Below, in pieces: positions 37,092-47,826 of a stretch of DNA of 64,000 bases. The stretch's first letter is position 1; each line of letters starts with the position of its first letter. Below the pieces are notes generated by a model. The model searched no databases. It worked only from the letters and a program-made list of their open reading frames with translations, and was not told where the DNA came from. This stretch comes from Prochlorococcus sp. AG-442-B03 (lineage in GTDB: Bacteria > Cyanobacteriota > Cyanobacteriia > PCC-6307 > Cyanobiaceae): contig QCPU01000001.1 in NCBI GenBank assembly GCA_003212395.1, positions 196,354 through 260,353 on the forward strand. Direction: 5' to 3'. Both the position numbers and the translations under genes were made by a program.

Positions 37092-39752
37092 ATGACATCT
37101 CAACTAATTAAAAAAATAGTTACTGGAGATGAGATAAGAAATGCTTTTTTAAAATTTTACAGTGAAAAATTACATAAAATCATTCCAAGTGCATCTTTGA
37201 TTCCAGATGACCCTACGGTTATGCTCACAATTGCTGGAATGCTACCTTTTAAACCAGTTTTTTTAGGTTTAAAAGAAAGACCATCAAAGAGGGCTACATC
37301 TAGCCAAAAGTGCATCAGAACAAACGATATAGAAAACGTTGGAGTTACAGCTAGACATCACACTTTTTTTGAAATGCTTGGTAATTTTTCTTTTGGAGAT
37401 TATTTTAAACGAGAGGCTATTCAATGGGCTTGGGAATTAGTTACTAATGTTTATCAACTTTCTGTTGAAAATATAATTGTGAGTGTTTTTCACGAAGACG
37501 AAGAGTCTGCAAAAATTTGGAGAGATGAAATTGGTATTCATCCAGATAGGATAGTGAAATTAGGTGAGGAAGATAATTTTTGGTCATCTGGCAAAACAGG
37601 TCCATGTGGACCTTGTTCAGAACTTTATTATGATTTTCATCCTGAAAAGGGTCTGCAGAATATTGATTTAGAAGATGGAGATCGTTTTATTGAATTTTAT
37701 AATCTTGTTTTTATGCAATATAATCGTGATCCTAATGGAAAATTGACAGATTTAAAATTTAAAAATATTGATACAGGAATGGGTCTTGAAAGGATGGCTC
37801 AAATACTACAAAAAAAGCAAAATAATTATGAGACAGATTTAATTTTTCCTATCATTCAAAAAATTTGTGAGATTGCAAATATTGATTATTTTTCTTCAGA
37901 TGATAAAAACAAAATTTCTTTAAAAATCATTGGTGATCATACAAGAGCTGTTATTCATTTGATTTCTGATGGAGTAGCAGCAAGTAATCTCGGTAGGGGA
38001 TATATATTAAGAAGGCTTATAAGAAGAATGGTCAGACATGGGAGATTATTAGGTATAACAAATGAATTTTTACCTCATATTGCTACTGTCGGGATCAATT
38101 TAATGCAAAATAATTATCCTGATTTAAAAAATAATAATGATTTAATTTTGAATGAGATAAAAATTGAAGAAATAAGATTTAGGGAAACTCTTGAAAGAGG
38201 AGAGAAATTGCTAGATGAGATAATTTCTTCAGGGCAGAAATTAATTTCTGGTTTTAAAGCTTTTGAACTTTATGATACTTATGGATTTCCTCTAGAACTT
38301 ACTATAGAAATTGCAGAAGAAAATAGGATCAGTGTAGATGTAAAGGGTTTTGAAGAAGAAATGAATGCACAAAAAGAGAGAGCTAAAGCTGCTTCAAGTA
38401 ATATTGATTTGACATTAGAAGGATCATTAGAGCGAGAAATAGATCTTTTGAACAAAACTGTTTTTAATGGTTATGATTCACTTCTTACTGAAGCTGAAAT
38501 AAAGGGTATCTTCTTGGATTCAACATTAGTTAACCAAGCAAGTGCAGGTCAGAAAGTTTTAATTGTTCTTGATCAGACCACTTTTTATGGAGAATCTGGC
38601 GGGCAAGTTGGTGATATTGGAACCATATTTTCAAAAGATGTAGAGGTCTTGGTTGATAATGTTATACGAAAGAAAAATGTTTTTTTACATTATGGAACAA
38701 TCAAAAAAGGAATATTAACTATTGGACAAAAAGTTAATACTAATGTTAGCTCCTCTAATAGAGCCAAGGCTGCTGCAAATCATACAGCTACTCATTTATT
38801 ACAATCTGCACTTAAATCAGTTGTTGATGAAAGTGTTGGACAAAAAGGTTCATTAGTAGCCTTTAATAAATTACGATTTGACTTTAATTCCTCTAATCCT
38901 ATCTCTAAAGATCAAATTTCTAAGATTGAGACTTTAGTTAACTCTTGGATTATGGAAAATCATGCCCTAGAAATAAAAAATATGTCTAAGAGTGAGGCTC
39001 TTGAAAAGGGCGCAGTCGCCATGTTTGGAGAAAAATATGATGATGAAGTACGCGTTGTTAATGTACCAGGAGTTTCAATGGAACTTTGTGGTGGCACACA
39101 TGTTAAAACTACATCTGAATTAGGTTCTTTCAAAATAATTAGTGAAGAAGGAATCTCAGCCGGAGTAAGAAGAATCGAAGCATTATCAGGCCAATCAGCA
39201 TTAGATTATTTCAGTGATAGAAATGCTTTAGTAAACCAACTAAGTGATTTGTTAAAAGCAAATCCTAATCAACTTTTTGAAAGGGTTAATAATTTGCAAG
39301 CAGAGCTTATTAATAAGAATAAAGAGATACAAAAAATGAAAGATGAAATTGCATATTTTAAATACTCTTCTCTAAAATCATCCTCACAAATAGTAAATTC
39401 TTTTTCAATTTTAGTGAATCAGATTGATGGCTTAGATGGGAATTCTTTGCAATCTGCAGCACTTAATTTAACTTCTCATTTGGGAAATAAAGCAATAGTG
39501 ATTCTTGGGGGAATACCAAATCCAGAAAATAGAAAGTTGTTATTTGCAGTTTCTTTAGGTGATGATGCAGTAAAAAAAGGATTGCATGCAGGTAAATTTA
39601 TTAATGAGATTGCAAGAATTTGTTCGGGTGGTGGTGGTGGAAAGCCTAACTTTGCGCAAGCAGGTGCTAAAGATATTGATAAGTTAAGTGATGCTCTAGA
39701 TTATGCTAAAAATTATTTGCAAAAAACATTAGATAGTCATTCTGATAAATAA
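37092..39752 (+). CDS. alaS: Alanine-tRNA ligase
   Basis: Charges tRNA-Ala. The 886-aa length is full. The class II catalytic core is seen at the N-terminus ([16 protein letters not shown] near residue 36, [19 protein letters not shown] near 87, shown by [11 protein letters not shown]), then the editing domain with HTATHLL near 565 and the zinc-binding CGGTH near 667, and a C-terminal domain ending with [16 protein letters not shown], typical of AlaRS. The 3' end overlaps convergent speA by 16 bases. Confidence 0.97.
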   Translation: MTSQLIKKIVTGDEIRNAFLKFYSEKLHKIIPSASLIPDDPTVMLTIAGMLPFKPVFLGLKERPSKRATSSQKCIRTNDIENVGVTARHHTFFEMLGNFSFGDYFKREAIQWAWELVTNVYQLSVENIIVSVFHEDEESAKIWRDEIGIHPDRIVKLGEEDNFWSSGKTGPCGPCSELYYDFHPEKGLQNIDLEDGDRFIEFYNLVFMQYNRDPNGKLTDLKFKNIDTGMGLERMAQILQKKQNNYETDLIFPIIQKICEIANIDYFSSDDKNKISLKIIGDHTRAVIHLISDGVAASNLGRGYILRRLIRRMVRHGRLLGITNEFLPHIATVGINLMQNNYPDLKNNNDLILNEIKIEEIRFRETLERGEKLLDEIISSGQKLISGFKAFELYDTYGFPLELTIEIAEENRISVDVKGFEEEMNAQKERAKAASSNIDLTLEGSLEREIDLLNKTVFNGYDSLLTEAEIKGIFLDSTLVNQASAGQKVLIVLDQTTFYGESGGQVGDIGTIFSKDVEVLVDNVIRKKNVFLHYGTIKKGILTIGQKVNTNVSSSNRAKAAANHTATHLLQSALKSVVDESVGQKGSLVAFNKLRFDFNSSNPISKDQISKIETLVNSWIMENHALEIKNMSKSEALEKGAVAMFGEKYDDEVRVVNVPGVSMELCGGTHVKTTSELGSFKIISEEGISAGVRRIEALSGQSALDYFSDRNALVNQLSDLLKANPNQLFERVNNLQAELINKNKEIQKMKDEIAYFKYSSLKSSSQIVNSFSILVNQIDGLDGNSLQSAALNLTSHLGNKAIVILGGIPNPENRKLLFAVSLGDDAVKKGLHAGKFINEIARICSGGGGGKPNFAQAGAKDIDKLSDALDYAKNYLQKTLDSHSDK

Positions 39753-41683
39753 CTACTTTTTCTGAGACTAATTTCGATTTGATCCATTAATTTTCTTGCT
39801 TCTTCAATAGTTAATTTTTTTTGATCAATTGCTGATTCAGTATTAATCCTTATAGATTCAACCAAAGAATCTGAACTGTAATCTAATAATTGTAAAATTT
39901 CAGATTTACTATCCTCTTTAATAATATTTTTGACCTTATATGAATTATCTTGATTTATATCTATATGAACAACGTTTGTACTGCCAAATAAGTTGTGCAA
40001 GTTTCCTAATGCTTCTTGATAGGCTCCAGTCATGAAAATTCCAATTAGATAATCTTTATCTTGCTCTGGTTTATGTAAATTTAGTAATGATTTAATTTTT
40101 CCATCATCAATAAAATTATTTAGTTTCCCATCTGAATCACAAGTTAAATCTGCAAAGTTGCCTTTGCAGAACGGCTCCTCTAAGTGCCTATGTATTGGTA
40201 CTATTGGAAAAATCTGATTTATTGCCCAGCTATCAGGAATAGATTTAAAGATGGATAAATTTGCATAATAAGTTGATGCAAGAGTTTCTGTGATTTCAGA
40301 TAAATCAGGGTGATTGATTTCATCATTATTCAGGTTATTAGAAATTTCTTTTGCGCAAGCCCAGGTCAGTTCTTCGGCATAAGCTCGTTCTGCTAAACTT
40401 AAAAATCCTAATCTAAAGGCAACTAAGCAATCTTCTTTAAACTTTTTTGCATCATTCCATAGTTCAATTATTTGAGATAAATTTATTTTTTTATTTTTAA
40501 GTTTTTCTAATTCATAGAAAGTTTCAAGTAAATTTGAGATGATTAATTGTTGATTTTTTTTATTAAAAATTTGTAGTTTGGAACTGACATGGCTTGTTCC
40601 TAAGACATTAAAAATTAAAACTGAACAATGACTAATTACTGCTCTTCCACTTTCTGAGATTATGGTTGGATGCTTTATATTATTTAGTTCACATGAATCT
40701 TTAATGGTTGCAATTACATCGTTAGCATAATTTTGAAGAGAATAATTAGTAGAGGTGTTGGAGGAGGTTTTAGTTCCATCAAAATCTATCCCTAATCCTC
40801 CCCCAACGTCGATATATTGCATTGGGGCTCCTAGTTTGCATAGTTCAACATATATTTGACTCGCTTCTTGTAATGCATCTTTGATCACAGCAATATCACT
40901 TATTTGACTTCCTATATGAAAATGAAGCAATTTCATTTCGTTTATTAGATTTGCTTCTTTAAGTTCTTTTATTGTCGACATAATTTCTGGGATTGATAAT
41001 CCAAATTTGGAATTATCTCCAATAGATTTGCCCCACCTACCACTACTTTTACTTGATAACTTTGCTCTAATTCCTATCAATGGAGTTGCGTTAAGTTCTT
41101 GAACTGCTTGAATAATTCTTTTCACTTCATCTCGCTGTTCAATAACTATTATTGGATTTTTGCCAAGTTTTCTGGCCAAAGTAGCAATCTCAATATATTT
41201 TTTATCTTTATATCCATTGCATATCAATAATGAATTTTGGTTTTCAAGAAGTGCAAGACCAATTAATAGTTCTGATTTACTTCCTACTTCTAAACCAAAA
41301 TTCCATTGACTACCAAACTCTATTATCTTTTCTAGGACATTTTTCTGTTGATTACATTTGACAGGAAAAACGCCTTGATAAATGTTCTTATATTTATAAG
41401 TTTTTATTGCTTTTAAAAAAGATTCATGTAATGCATTTATTCGATCTTTCAAGATATCATTAAATCTTATAATTAGTGGTGGATTTATTTCTCTACTTTT
41501 AAGTTCTTTGACAAGCTTAAAAAGATCAATATTATTTTCAGATTTTATATCTTTAGTTACTGATATATTTCCTTTGGAATTTATAGAAAAATATTTATCT
41601 CCCCATTTGTCTATGTTGTAAGTTGAAATACTATCTTCAATAGTCCAAATATTCTTTAATTTTTTCGGCTCAAAATTTGTCAA
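39737..41683 (-). CDS. speA: Biosynthetic arginine decarboxylase
   Basis: PLP enzyme turning arginine into agmatine for polyamine synthesis. The 648-aa length matches the SpeA (fold III, alanine-racemase-like) family. Visible parts include the PLP lysine region [12 protein letters not shown] near residues 98-109, [12 protein letters not shown] near 253, [15 protein letters not shown] near 290, and the C-terminal [19 protein letters not shown] with its catalytic region ([10 protein letters not shown]). Its substrate is made by argH in this same window. Start ATG is clear. Confidence 0.95.
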   Translation of the reverse strand: MTNFEPKKLKNIWTIEDSISTYNIDKWGDKYFSINSKGNISVTKDIKSENNIDLFKLVKELKSREINPPLIIRFNDILKDRINALHESFLKAIKTYKYKNIYQGVFPVKCNQQKNVLEKIIEFGSQWNFGLEVGSKSELLIGLALLENQNSLLICNGYKDKKYIEIATLARKLGKNPIIVIEQRDEVKRIIQAVQELNATPLIGIRAKLSSKSSGRWGKSIGDNSKFGLSIPEIMSTIKELKEANLINEMKLLHFHIGSQISDIAVIKDALQEASQIYVELCKLGAPMQYIDVGGGLGIDFDGTKTSSNTSTNYSLQNYANDVIATIKDSCELNNIKHPTIISESGRAVISHCSVLIFNVLGTSHVSSKLQIFNKKNQQLIISNLLETFYELEKLKNKKINLSQIIELWNDAKKFKEDCLVAFRLGFLSLAERAYAEELTWACAKEISNNLNNDEINHPDLSEITETLASTYYANLSIFKSIPDSWAINQIFPIVPIHRHLEEPFCKGNFADLTCDSDGKLNNFIDDGKIKSLLNLHKPEQDKDYLIGIFMTGAYQEALGNLHNLFGSTNVVHIDINQDNSYKVKNIIKEDSKSEILQLLDYSSDSLVESIRINTESAIDQKKLTIEEARKLMDQIEISLRKSSYLSE

Positions 41684-41805
41684 TTTATGAATTAGTGATT
41701 AATAAATGTTTTTGAAAATAACTCAAAACAATATCTTTTATTTTAATGATTACTTGCCAAGTTACCACCCAAAAGTTGAATATACATAGAGTGATTATTA
41801 ACTAA

Positions 41806-42264
41806 ATGACCAAAGAGAGAACCTTTATTGCAATTAAACCAGATGGAGTTCAAAGAGGATATGTTGCTGAGATTATTGGCAGATTTGAAAAAAAAGGATT
41901 TAAATTGGTTGGATTAAAGCAATTAATCCCCTCAAAAGATCTTGCTCAAAATCATTATGGCGTGCATAGAGAAAGACCCTTTTTTGGTGATTTAGTAGAC
42001 TTTATTTCAAGTGGTCCGGTTGTGGCAATGGTGTGGGAAGGCGAAGGGGTTATTTTAAGTGCTAGAAAACTAATAGGTGCAACAAAACCTCTTGAAGCAG
42101 AGCCTGGAACAATTAGAGGAGATTTAGCTATTGATATTGGGAGGAATATTATTCATGGTTCTGATGGAGTAGATACTGCAAAATTTGAAATTGATCTATG
42201 GTTTAACGAAGAGGAATTATGTGAGTGGGAAACTTCTGATAAGAAATGGCGATCTGAAAATTAA
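41806..42264 (+). CDS. ndk: Nucleoside diphosphate kinase
   Basis: Transfers phosphate between nucleoside triphosphates and diphosphates through a phosphohistidine. The 152-aa protein starts [17 protein letters not shown], has [20 protein letters not shown] near residue 52 (key part ERPFFGDLV), [18 protein letters not shown] near 92 and the active His in RNIIHGSDG (His near 118). Complete and typical. Convergent with thiO, whose stop lies four bases away. Confidence 0.97.
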   Translation: MTKERTFIAIKPDGVQRGYVAEIIGRFEKKGFKLVGLKQLIPSKDLAQNHYGVHRERPFFGDLVDFISSGPVVAMVWEGEGVILSARKLIGATKPLEAEPGTIRGDLAIDIGRNIIHGSDGVDTAKFEIDLWFNEEELCEWETSDKKWRSEN

Positions 42265-42267
42265 AAT

Positions 42268-43377
42268 TTAAATCTCAAATCTATCTAAACTAAATTTTTC
42301 TAAAAAGGTTTTTTCTATTTCTTTGAGATTTTTATTTTGAACTATTTTCAAAAGAAGATCACTTGTTATTGCAGAAAATAAAACTCCATTTCTGTAATGT
42401 CCTGTAGCTATAAAAAGGTTTTCAATTTTTGATTTTCCAATTATAGGTTTTAGATCTGGTGTGCAAGGTCTAAATCCCCACCAATGTTCCATTTGTGGCC
42501 AATTAATAGCTTCTGGTAATAAGGAGCGAATGCCTTCTTGCAGTTGTTTTATTCCATTAGGAGTATTACCCTGATTAAATTTTGAATCTTTTTCAACTGT
42601 CGCTCCAACGATAATAAGTCCATCATCACGGGGAACTAGATAAGTTTTTGGACCAAAAATAACTCTTTTCAAAAAATTTGTTGGACCTTGTATTGATAGC
42701 ATTTGTCCCTTTACAGGAAAGACTGGAATCTTATTAAAAATTTTTTTACTCCAAGCACCGCTACATATAATTGCTTTTTCGCAGTTAATTTTTTTTAGTT
42801 CCCCAGTGGCACATAAAACTGTTGCACCTGTAATTTTGTTTTTTTCTAATATCAAATCTTCTACTTCTGATCCTTCTTGAAATTCGACTCCATGCAAGGA
42901 GCATGCTCTCTCAAGAGCACGCATCAGTCTTCTTCGGTTATCTATTTGACCATCTTGTTCAAAAAGTAAGCCATGTTTCCAAATAGAATTCATTCCATTA
43001 ATTTCTGTTTGAAGATCTTTGTGATTTAAATATTTTCCATATTCATAAGTGGGAAACTCTTCAAGATCTTCTTTGTTTTTAAAAGGAACTACTATGCCAC
43101 ATTTTTTTAAACCGCATTTTATTTGACTATCTTGTTCAATACTTTTTATCCAATTTGGAATTAGACTTTGACTTTCTTGGCCAAATTTTAGTAATTCATC
43201 TTCAAGCCCTTCGGCATGAGTAGCTAACATTCCTGCAGCAACAAATCCAGCTGATTCATTTCTGTTTTTGCTTAAAACTAAAACTTTGAAGTTATTTTTA
43301 GAAAATTCATAAGCAATAGATAAACCTAAAAGTCCACCGCCAATAATTAATATTGAATTTTTCGTTTCTTGTGTCAT
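42268..43377 (-). CDS. thiO: FAD-dependent glycine oxidase ThiO-like
   Basis: DAO-family flavoprotein of 369 aa. In thiamine synthesis ThiO makes iminoglycine for the thiazole ring. The FAD-binding fold is clear: ILIIGGGLLGLSIAYE near residues 9-24, SAGFVAAGMLATHAE near 41, a CGAWS-type region AIICSGAWSKK near 200, LVPRDDGLIIVGATVE near 247 and GHYRNGVLFSAI near 334. Similar DadA-type oxidases cannot be fully excluded. thiL, also in this window, supports an active thiamine route. Confidence 0.82.
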   Translation of the reverse strand: MTQETKNSILIIGGGLLGLSIAYEFSKNNFKVLVLSKNRNESAGFVAAGMLATHAEGLEDELLKFGQESQSLIPNWIKSIEQDSQIKCGLKKCGIVVPFKNKEDLEEFPTYEYGKYLNHKDLQTEINGMNSIWKHGLLFEQDGQIDNRRRLMRALERACSLHGVEFQEGSEVEDLILEKNKITGATVLCATGELKKINCEKAIICSGAWSKKIFNKIPVFPVKGQMLSIQGPTNFLKRVIFGPKTYLVPRDDGLIIVGATVEKDSKFNQGNTPNGIKQLQEGIRSLLPEAINWPQMEHWWGFRPCTPDLKPIIGKSKIENLFIATGHYRNGVLFSAITSDLLLKIVQNKNLKEIEKTFLEKFSLDRFEI

Positions 43378-43456
43378 TTAATAATTAATATTTTTATTCG
43401 TGTTTTGGTCATCTTTTCCTTTATATCCAATAATATTAATAAAGAGACTTTTGATA

Positions 43457-44929
43457 ATGAAAAATTTGGAATCTTGGGAAGCTGTGATTGGTTTGGAAAC
43501 TCATGTACAGCTTAATACGAAAAGTAAAATATTCACATCTGCTTCAACAGCTTTTGGTGATGCACCTAATACTCATATAGATCCTGTAGTTTGTGGGTTA
43601 CCTGGAACCCTTCCAGTTTTGAATGAGACTGTTCTTGAGTATGCTGTAAAAACTTCGTTAGCATTAAATCTAAATGTTGCAGAACATTGTAAATTTGATA
43701 GAAAACAATATTTTTATCCTGATCTGCCTAAAAATTATCAAATTTCACAATTTGATGAGCCACTGGCTGAAAATGGCTGGTTAGAGGTTGAAATAATTGA
43801 AAAGGATAAAGAACCTTATCTCAAAAAAATTGGTATAGAAAGGCTACATATGGAAGAAGACGCGGGAAAACTAGTCCATTCAGGTAGTGATAGATTAGCT
43901 GGTTCTAAGTATTCTTTAGTTGATTACAATCGTGCCGGAATAGCACTTTGTGAGATTGTAAGTAAACCAGATATCAGATCAGGTAAAGAGGCATCTGAAT
44001 ATGCTTCAGAGATTAGAAGAACAGTTAGATACCTAGGAGTATCAGATGGAAATATGCAAGAGGGTTCATTGCGATGTGATGTCAATATTTCAGTTAGAAA
44101 AGGACCTGATGCTCCTTTTGGTACCAAAGTGGAAATAAAGAATATGAATTCATTTTCTGCAATTCAAAAGGCTTGTGATTATGAAATAGCAAGACAAATA
44201 GAAGTTTATGAAAATGGAGGAAAAATTTTCCAAGAAACAAGGTTATGGGATGAAGCTAAGCAATTAACGAAAAGTATGAGATTAAAAGAAGGTAGCAGTG
44301 ACTATAGATATTTTCCTGATCCTGATTTAGGTCCAATTGAAATAACAAAAGCCCAACAAGAAATATGGTTTAAAGAACTACCAGAATTACCTTCAAAGAA
44401 AAGAAATAAATACGTAAGTCAATTTGGGTTGTCTGCATATGATGCAAGGGTAATTTCTGATGAAATAAGCATGGCAAACTTTTTTGAAGAAACAGTAGCA
44501 AATGGTGCCGATGCCAAACTAGCTTCAAATTGGGTAACAAGTGATATTGTGGGCTATTTAAAATCAAACAAACTAAGTTTTAGTGAATTAAAGCTTAGTC
44601 CTGAAAATCTTGCTGAAATGATTAATATGATTTCAAAAAATATAATTAGTGGAAAAATTGCAAAAGAAATTTTACCTGAACTTATTCAAAAAAATATTTC
44701 TCCGAAAAAATTAGTTGAAGAAAAAGGGTTGGCAATGATATCTGATTCTTCAAGTATTTTACCAATAATTGATGAACTTATAAATAAACATCCAAATGAA
44801 GTTCAAGCATTTAAAAATGGCAAAACTAAGTTACTTGGTTTTTTTGTTGGTCAACTTATGAAAAGAACAAAAGGTAAAGCTGACCCTAAACTTGCAAATA
44901 AACTTCTTATGGAAAAATTAAATAGCTAA
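43457..44929 (+). CDS. gatB: Asp/Glu-tRNA amidotransferase subunit B
   Basis: Subunit of GatCAB, which converts Glu-tRNA-Gln to Gln-tRNA-Gln (and Asp-tRNA-Asn where needed). From the ATG at 43457 the protein is 490 aa and starts MKNLESWEAVIGLETHVQL, the normal GatB N-terminus. The family stretches FDRKQYFYPDLPKNYQISQ (key part YFYPDLPKNYQ), DYNRAGIALCEIVS near 155 and DYRYFPDPDLGP near 286 are present, and a tail domain ends in LANKLLMEKL. An earlier in-frame ATG at 43400 would add 19 hydrophobic residues that are not part of the family. Confidence 0.95.
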   Translation: MKNLESWEAVIGLETHVQLNTKSKIFTSASTAFGDAPNTHIDPVVCGLPGTLPVLNETVLEYAVKTSLALNLNVAEHCKFDRKQYFYPDLPKNYQISQFDEPLAENGWLEVEIIEKDKEPYLKKIGIERLHMEEDAGKLVHSGSDRLAGSKYSLVDYNRAGIALCEIVSKPDIRSGKEASEYASEIRRTVRYLGVSDGNMQEGSLRCDVNISVRKGPDAPFGTKVEIKNMNSFSAIQKACDYEIARQIEVYENGGKIFQETRLWDEAKQLTKSMRLKEGSSDYRYFPDPDLGPIEITKAQQEIWFKELPELPSKKRNKYVSQFGLSAYDARVISDEISMANFFEETVANGADAKLASNWVTSDIVGYLKSNKLSFSELKLSPENLAEMINMISKNIISGKIAKEILPELIQKNISPKKLVEEKGLAMISDSSSILPIIDELINKHPNEVQAFKNGKTKLLGFFVGQLMKRTKGKADPKLANKLLMEKLNS

Positions 44930-44932
44930 AGC

Positions 44933-45550
44933 TTAAAGAAGCTCTTTTATCGTATTGATCCATTTATTTTGATCATCAGAATTCTCTAAAATAATATCTG
45001 AGAATTTTCTTTTTTCTTCAAAACTTAATTGAAAATTTATCAATTCATATGCTTCTTTTTCGCTAATTTTATCTCTTGTGATAAGTCTGTTTTTTTGTAG
45101 TTCTTTAGGACATTTAACTAACCATATTTCAGTGCAAATATCTTCAAATTTTGCTTCAAACAATAATGGAATAACCAATACTATAGTTTGATTATTTCTG
45201 TATTGACAGCATTCTTCTATCATTCTTTCTTTAATTAAGGGGTGAAGTAGTTTTTCAATCCATTCCTTGCTTGCTGAATGTTTAAAAATAATGTTCCTTA
45301 AAAGTTTTCTGTTAATTTCCCTTTCTGAATTGCTTTTATTATCAATAATTTTATTTCCAAAATAATCTAAAATTTTCTTATATCCATATGTGTTTGGTTT
45401 GATTAATTCTCTTGAAAAATGATCTGCATCTAATATTGGTATGTTTTTATGTTTTCTAATGTAATTAGTTATGGTTGTCTTCCCACTTGCAATACCTCCT
45501 GTTAAACCAATCCTTCTTTGGTTGTTTTTTAATTTTTGAAGAATATCCAT
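44933..45550 (-). CDS. coaE: Dephospho-CoA kinase
   Basis: Final step of coenzyme A synthesis, phosphorylating the ribose 3'-OH of dephospho-CoA. The 205-aa protein has the P-loop IGLTGGIASGKTT near residues 14-26, ILDADHFSRELI near 35-46, HPLIKERM near 103, and VIPLLFEAKFED near 126. Length is right. Its stop is three bases from the convergent gatB stop; its start faces the divergent argJ gene. Confidence 0.94.
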   Translation of the reverse strand: MDILQKLKNNQRRIGLTGGIASGKTTITNYIRKHKNIPILDADHFSRELIKPNTYGYKKILDYFGNKIIDNKSNSEREINRKLLRNIIFKHSASKEWIEKLLHPLIKERMIEECCQYRNNQTIVLVIPLLFEAKFEDICTEIWLVKCPKELQKNRLITRDKISEKEAYELINFQLSFEEKRKFSDIILENSDDQNKWINTIKELL

Positions 45551-45626
45551 ATAATTAATAATAATCTAATTACTTAGTTTCTTTAGTATTAAAGAGTAGT
45601 TAGTATGAATTAAAATACCAAAAAGT

Positions 45627-46865
45627 TTGAGCCAGTTAGATTCCAATTGGTCGTTTGTTGATGACAGTAACGTAACACCTAAGGGGTTTCTTTTTGCTGG
45701 GATATCTGCTGGTTTAAAAGCTTCTAATAAAAAAGATTTAGCACTAATACTCGCTCCAGAAGGAAGTATTTTTAGTGGGATGTTTACCCAATCAATAGTT
45801 CGAGCTTCTTGTGTGGACATTTGTGAGGAAAGGCTTAAAACAACTTCAGGTTTTGTAAGAGCAATACTAATTAATTCTGGTCAAGCAAATGCCTGTACAG
45901 GAAATCTTGGCATTCAACATTTTCAAATTGCTACAGGAAAGATTGCGGAACTTTTAGGAATAAAAGAAGAAGAAGTTTTAATGTGCTCTACTGGTGTAAT
46001 TGGTGTTCCAATACAAATAAATGATTTAGTAAAAAATTTACCGAATTTAGTTAGTGATTTAAAGAGTAATAATTTCGAAAATGCAGCAGAAGCAATTTTA
46101 ACTACTGATTTGACTTTGAAAAAAGTGTCAATAGAAACGATTATTCAAGGTAGAAAAATAAAAATAGCAGGATTTGCAAAAGGTTCAGGAATGATTTACC
46201 CCAACATGGCTACAATGCTTGCTTTTCTAACCTGTGATGCGGGTATTCAAAAAGAAGAATGGGACAAAATGATTGCTATTGCGGTTAAAAAATCTTTTAA
46301 TGCAATATCAGTTGATGGAGAGACAAGCACAAATGATTCTTTTGTTGGAATAAATGCAGGAGAGAAAATTGAAAAAAGGTTTTTTCCAATTATCCAACAA
46401 GGGATTGATATTGTATGTCAGAACTTAGCAAAAAATATTGCAAGGGATGGAGAGGGAGCAAATTGTTTATTAGAAGTTTTGGTTCAAGGAGCAAAAAATA
46501 CAGATGATGCAATTATTCTCGCGAAATCTATTTGTAATTCTGCCTTGGTAAAAACTGCGATACATGGTTGCGATCCGAATTGGGGACGAATCATTTCTGC
46601 TGCAGGTAATTCTGGAGTTAAATTTAATTTAAATGACGTTGATTTGTATATAGGAAACGCTCAGATTTTGGAAAACGGCAAGTTAAATAAATATGATCCA
46701 CACAAAGTCACAGACTATATTAAGTCCAGAATGAAAGGTAGATATTTAGTAGATGATATTGTAAAAATTATGATTAATCTAAATTCTGGCGAATCGAAAG
46801 GCACAGCTTGGGGGTGCGATCTTTCTAAAAAATATGTTGAAATAAATAGTGAGTATACAACCTGA
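45627..46865 (+). CDS. argJ: Bifunctional glutamate N-acetyltransferase/amino-acid acetyltransferase ArgJ
   Basis: Transfers acetyl from N-acetylornithine to glutamate, the recycling route of arginine synthesis; it cleaves itself into two chains. The 412-aa protein has the self-cleavage region GMIYPNMATMLAF near residues 188-200, where cleavage precedes the Thr nucleophile, then SVDGETSTNDSF near 228 and the C-terminal CDPNWGRIISAAG near 315. The start is TTG; no in-frame ATG lies between it and the conserved TPKGFLFAGI. Together with argH this places two arginine genes in the window. Confidence 0.94.
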   Translation: MSQLDSNWSFVDDSNVTPKGFLFAGISAGLKASNKKDLALILAPEGSIFSGMFTQSIVRASCVDICEERLKTTSGFVRAILINSGQANACTGNLGIQHFQIATGKIAELLGIKEEEVLMCSTGVIGVPIQINDLVKNLPNLVSDLKSNNFENAAEAILTTDLTLKKVSIETIIQGRKIKIAGFAKGSGMIYPNMATMLAFLTCDAGIQKEEWDKMIAIAVKKSFNAISVDGETSTNDSFVGINAGEKIEKRFFPIIQQGIDIVCQNLAKNIARDGEGANCLLEVLVQGAKNTDDAIILAKSICNSALVKTAIHGCDPNWGRIISAAGNSGVKFNLNDVDLYIGNAQILENGKLNKYDPHKVTDYIKSRMKGRYLVDDIVKIMINLNSGESKGTAWGCDLSKKYVEINSEYTT

Positions 46866-46916
46866 TTCAAAACCACTGCTGTGCAAGGGATCTTGGTGAT
46901 TTAAATTTTATATAAC

Positions 46917-47453
46917 GGTGTTATAACTCTTGATTTCCACTTAATAATTTTTTTAAATTAAGTTTTTATGAAAGTCATATTTTTAATATTTGATCTAAAC
47001 TTACGAAAAAAAATATTTTAATTGGATTAGATTTTTAAATTTTATGATGAAATGGATAAACCAATTAAAACCATTGAAAGAGTTATCAAACCTGTACTGG
47101 TTGAGAAAACAACACTTAATATTCCAAATAGTCTTTTTTTGGAATTAGTGAATAAAGAAGGAATTCCTGTACCAAGGCCAATTAAATTCATTGTCCATTG
47201 AATTATAATCAAAGATCCTACAGTCAGATCTGCAGCGTTAATTATTGCCGCGTATGTCCATGCAAATAAAAATAGGAATCCTAAAATTGAAAAGACAAAG
47301 GAAGTAATACTTAAACTCGAATAACCTTCTCTTTCCATATAAAAAAAATCTATGTTTTAATATGATATCTTTTTAACTTAATTTCGACATGCATAAATCT
47401 TACTGTTTAATTAATACTTATTATTAGTGCCTGTATAGCATTTTTATAACACC
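46917..47453. repeat. 10-bp inverted repeat around the 98-aa membrane gene
   Basis: GGTGTTATAA at 46917-46926 recurs in reverse complement at 47444-47453, on either side of the gene at 47042-47338. The left copy also sits in a small dyad (ATAAC..GTTAT). The repeat is short and could be chance in A+T-rich DNA. Confidence 0.3.
47042..47338 (-). CDS. Hypothetical small membrane protein
   Basis: A 98-aa protein with three hydrophobic segments, near residues 12-36 (FVFSILGFLFLFAWTYAAII), 39-62 (VGSLIIIQWTMNLIGLGTGI) and 70-95 (LFGILSVVFSTSTGLITLSM). It resembles DUF4190-like or other small bacterial membrane proteins in layout but I cannot place it. It lies alone in an A+T-rich area, downstream of the ParA pair on the same strand but 245 bases away, so operon membership is doubtful. 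Confidence 0.65.
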   Translation of the reverse strand: MEREGYSSLSITSFVFSILGFLFLFAWTYAAIINAADLTVGSLIIIQWTMNLIGLGTGIPSLFTNSKKRLFGILSVVFSTSTGLITLSMVLIGLSISS

Positions 47454-47583
47454 ATTCTATTGATAGCAATGGGTCCCATCCTGTCAACAATGGTTTGTAA
47501 CACCAATATGACACTAATTAAATCCTTGAGATGCCAGTCATAACTAGATTGATACCCCTACATAGAAATAAACTCGGAATATA

Positions 47584-47826
47584 CTACTTAAGTTTTAGTA
47601 AATCTAATGGTAGATATTCATTCATACAAAGAAACAGTATTGTTAAAGTTCCAATTACAGAGCCAATAAAACCTCCAAAAAAATTAACTAATAATCCAGA
47701 TTGTCTAATTATTGTTTCTTCGTTTTTTTCTTCTTCAAAACTAGGAGAATCAACTACTTTTAAGCGCTGATTGGTTGTTGGTTGTTTAAGTTGTTGATGT
47801 CGGATGAGGGCTTCGAAATCAGGCAT
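47584..47826 (-). CDS. Small membrane protein overlapping the ParA gene
   Basis: An 80-aa protein from the ATG at 47824-47826 (MPDFEALIRHQQ), in another frame than the ParA gene and overlapping its last 67 bases. The N-terminal 50 residues are polar and charged (QQLKQPTTNQRLKVVD, then EEEKNEETI), followed by one membrane segment, LLVNFFGGFIGSVIGTLTILFL near 53-74. The order and overlap recall ParA-partner operons, where a small basic protein stimulates the ATPase. The frame also extends eight codons upstream to another ATG. No family recognised; real status is supported by its regular layout and close coupling. Confidence 0.6.
   Translation of the reverse strand: MPDFEALIRHQQLKQPTTNQRLKVVDSPSFEEEKNEETIIRQSGLLVNFFGGFIGSVIGTLTILFLCMNEYLPLDLLKLK

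Noticed and set aside
43400-43456. Upstream ATG for gatB
   Set aside because: Adds 19 hydrophobic residues, while MKNLESWEAVIGLETHVQL is the standard GatB start.
47531-47770. 79-codon plus-strand frame opposite the small membrane gene
   Set aside because: It overlaps the complement of a better supported frame and has no organised composition or ribosome binding site.
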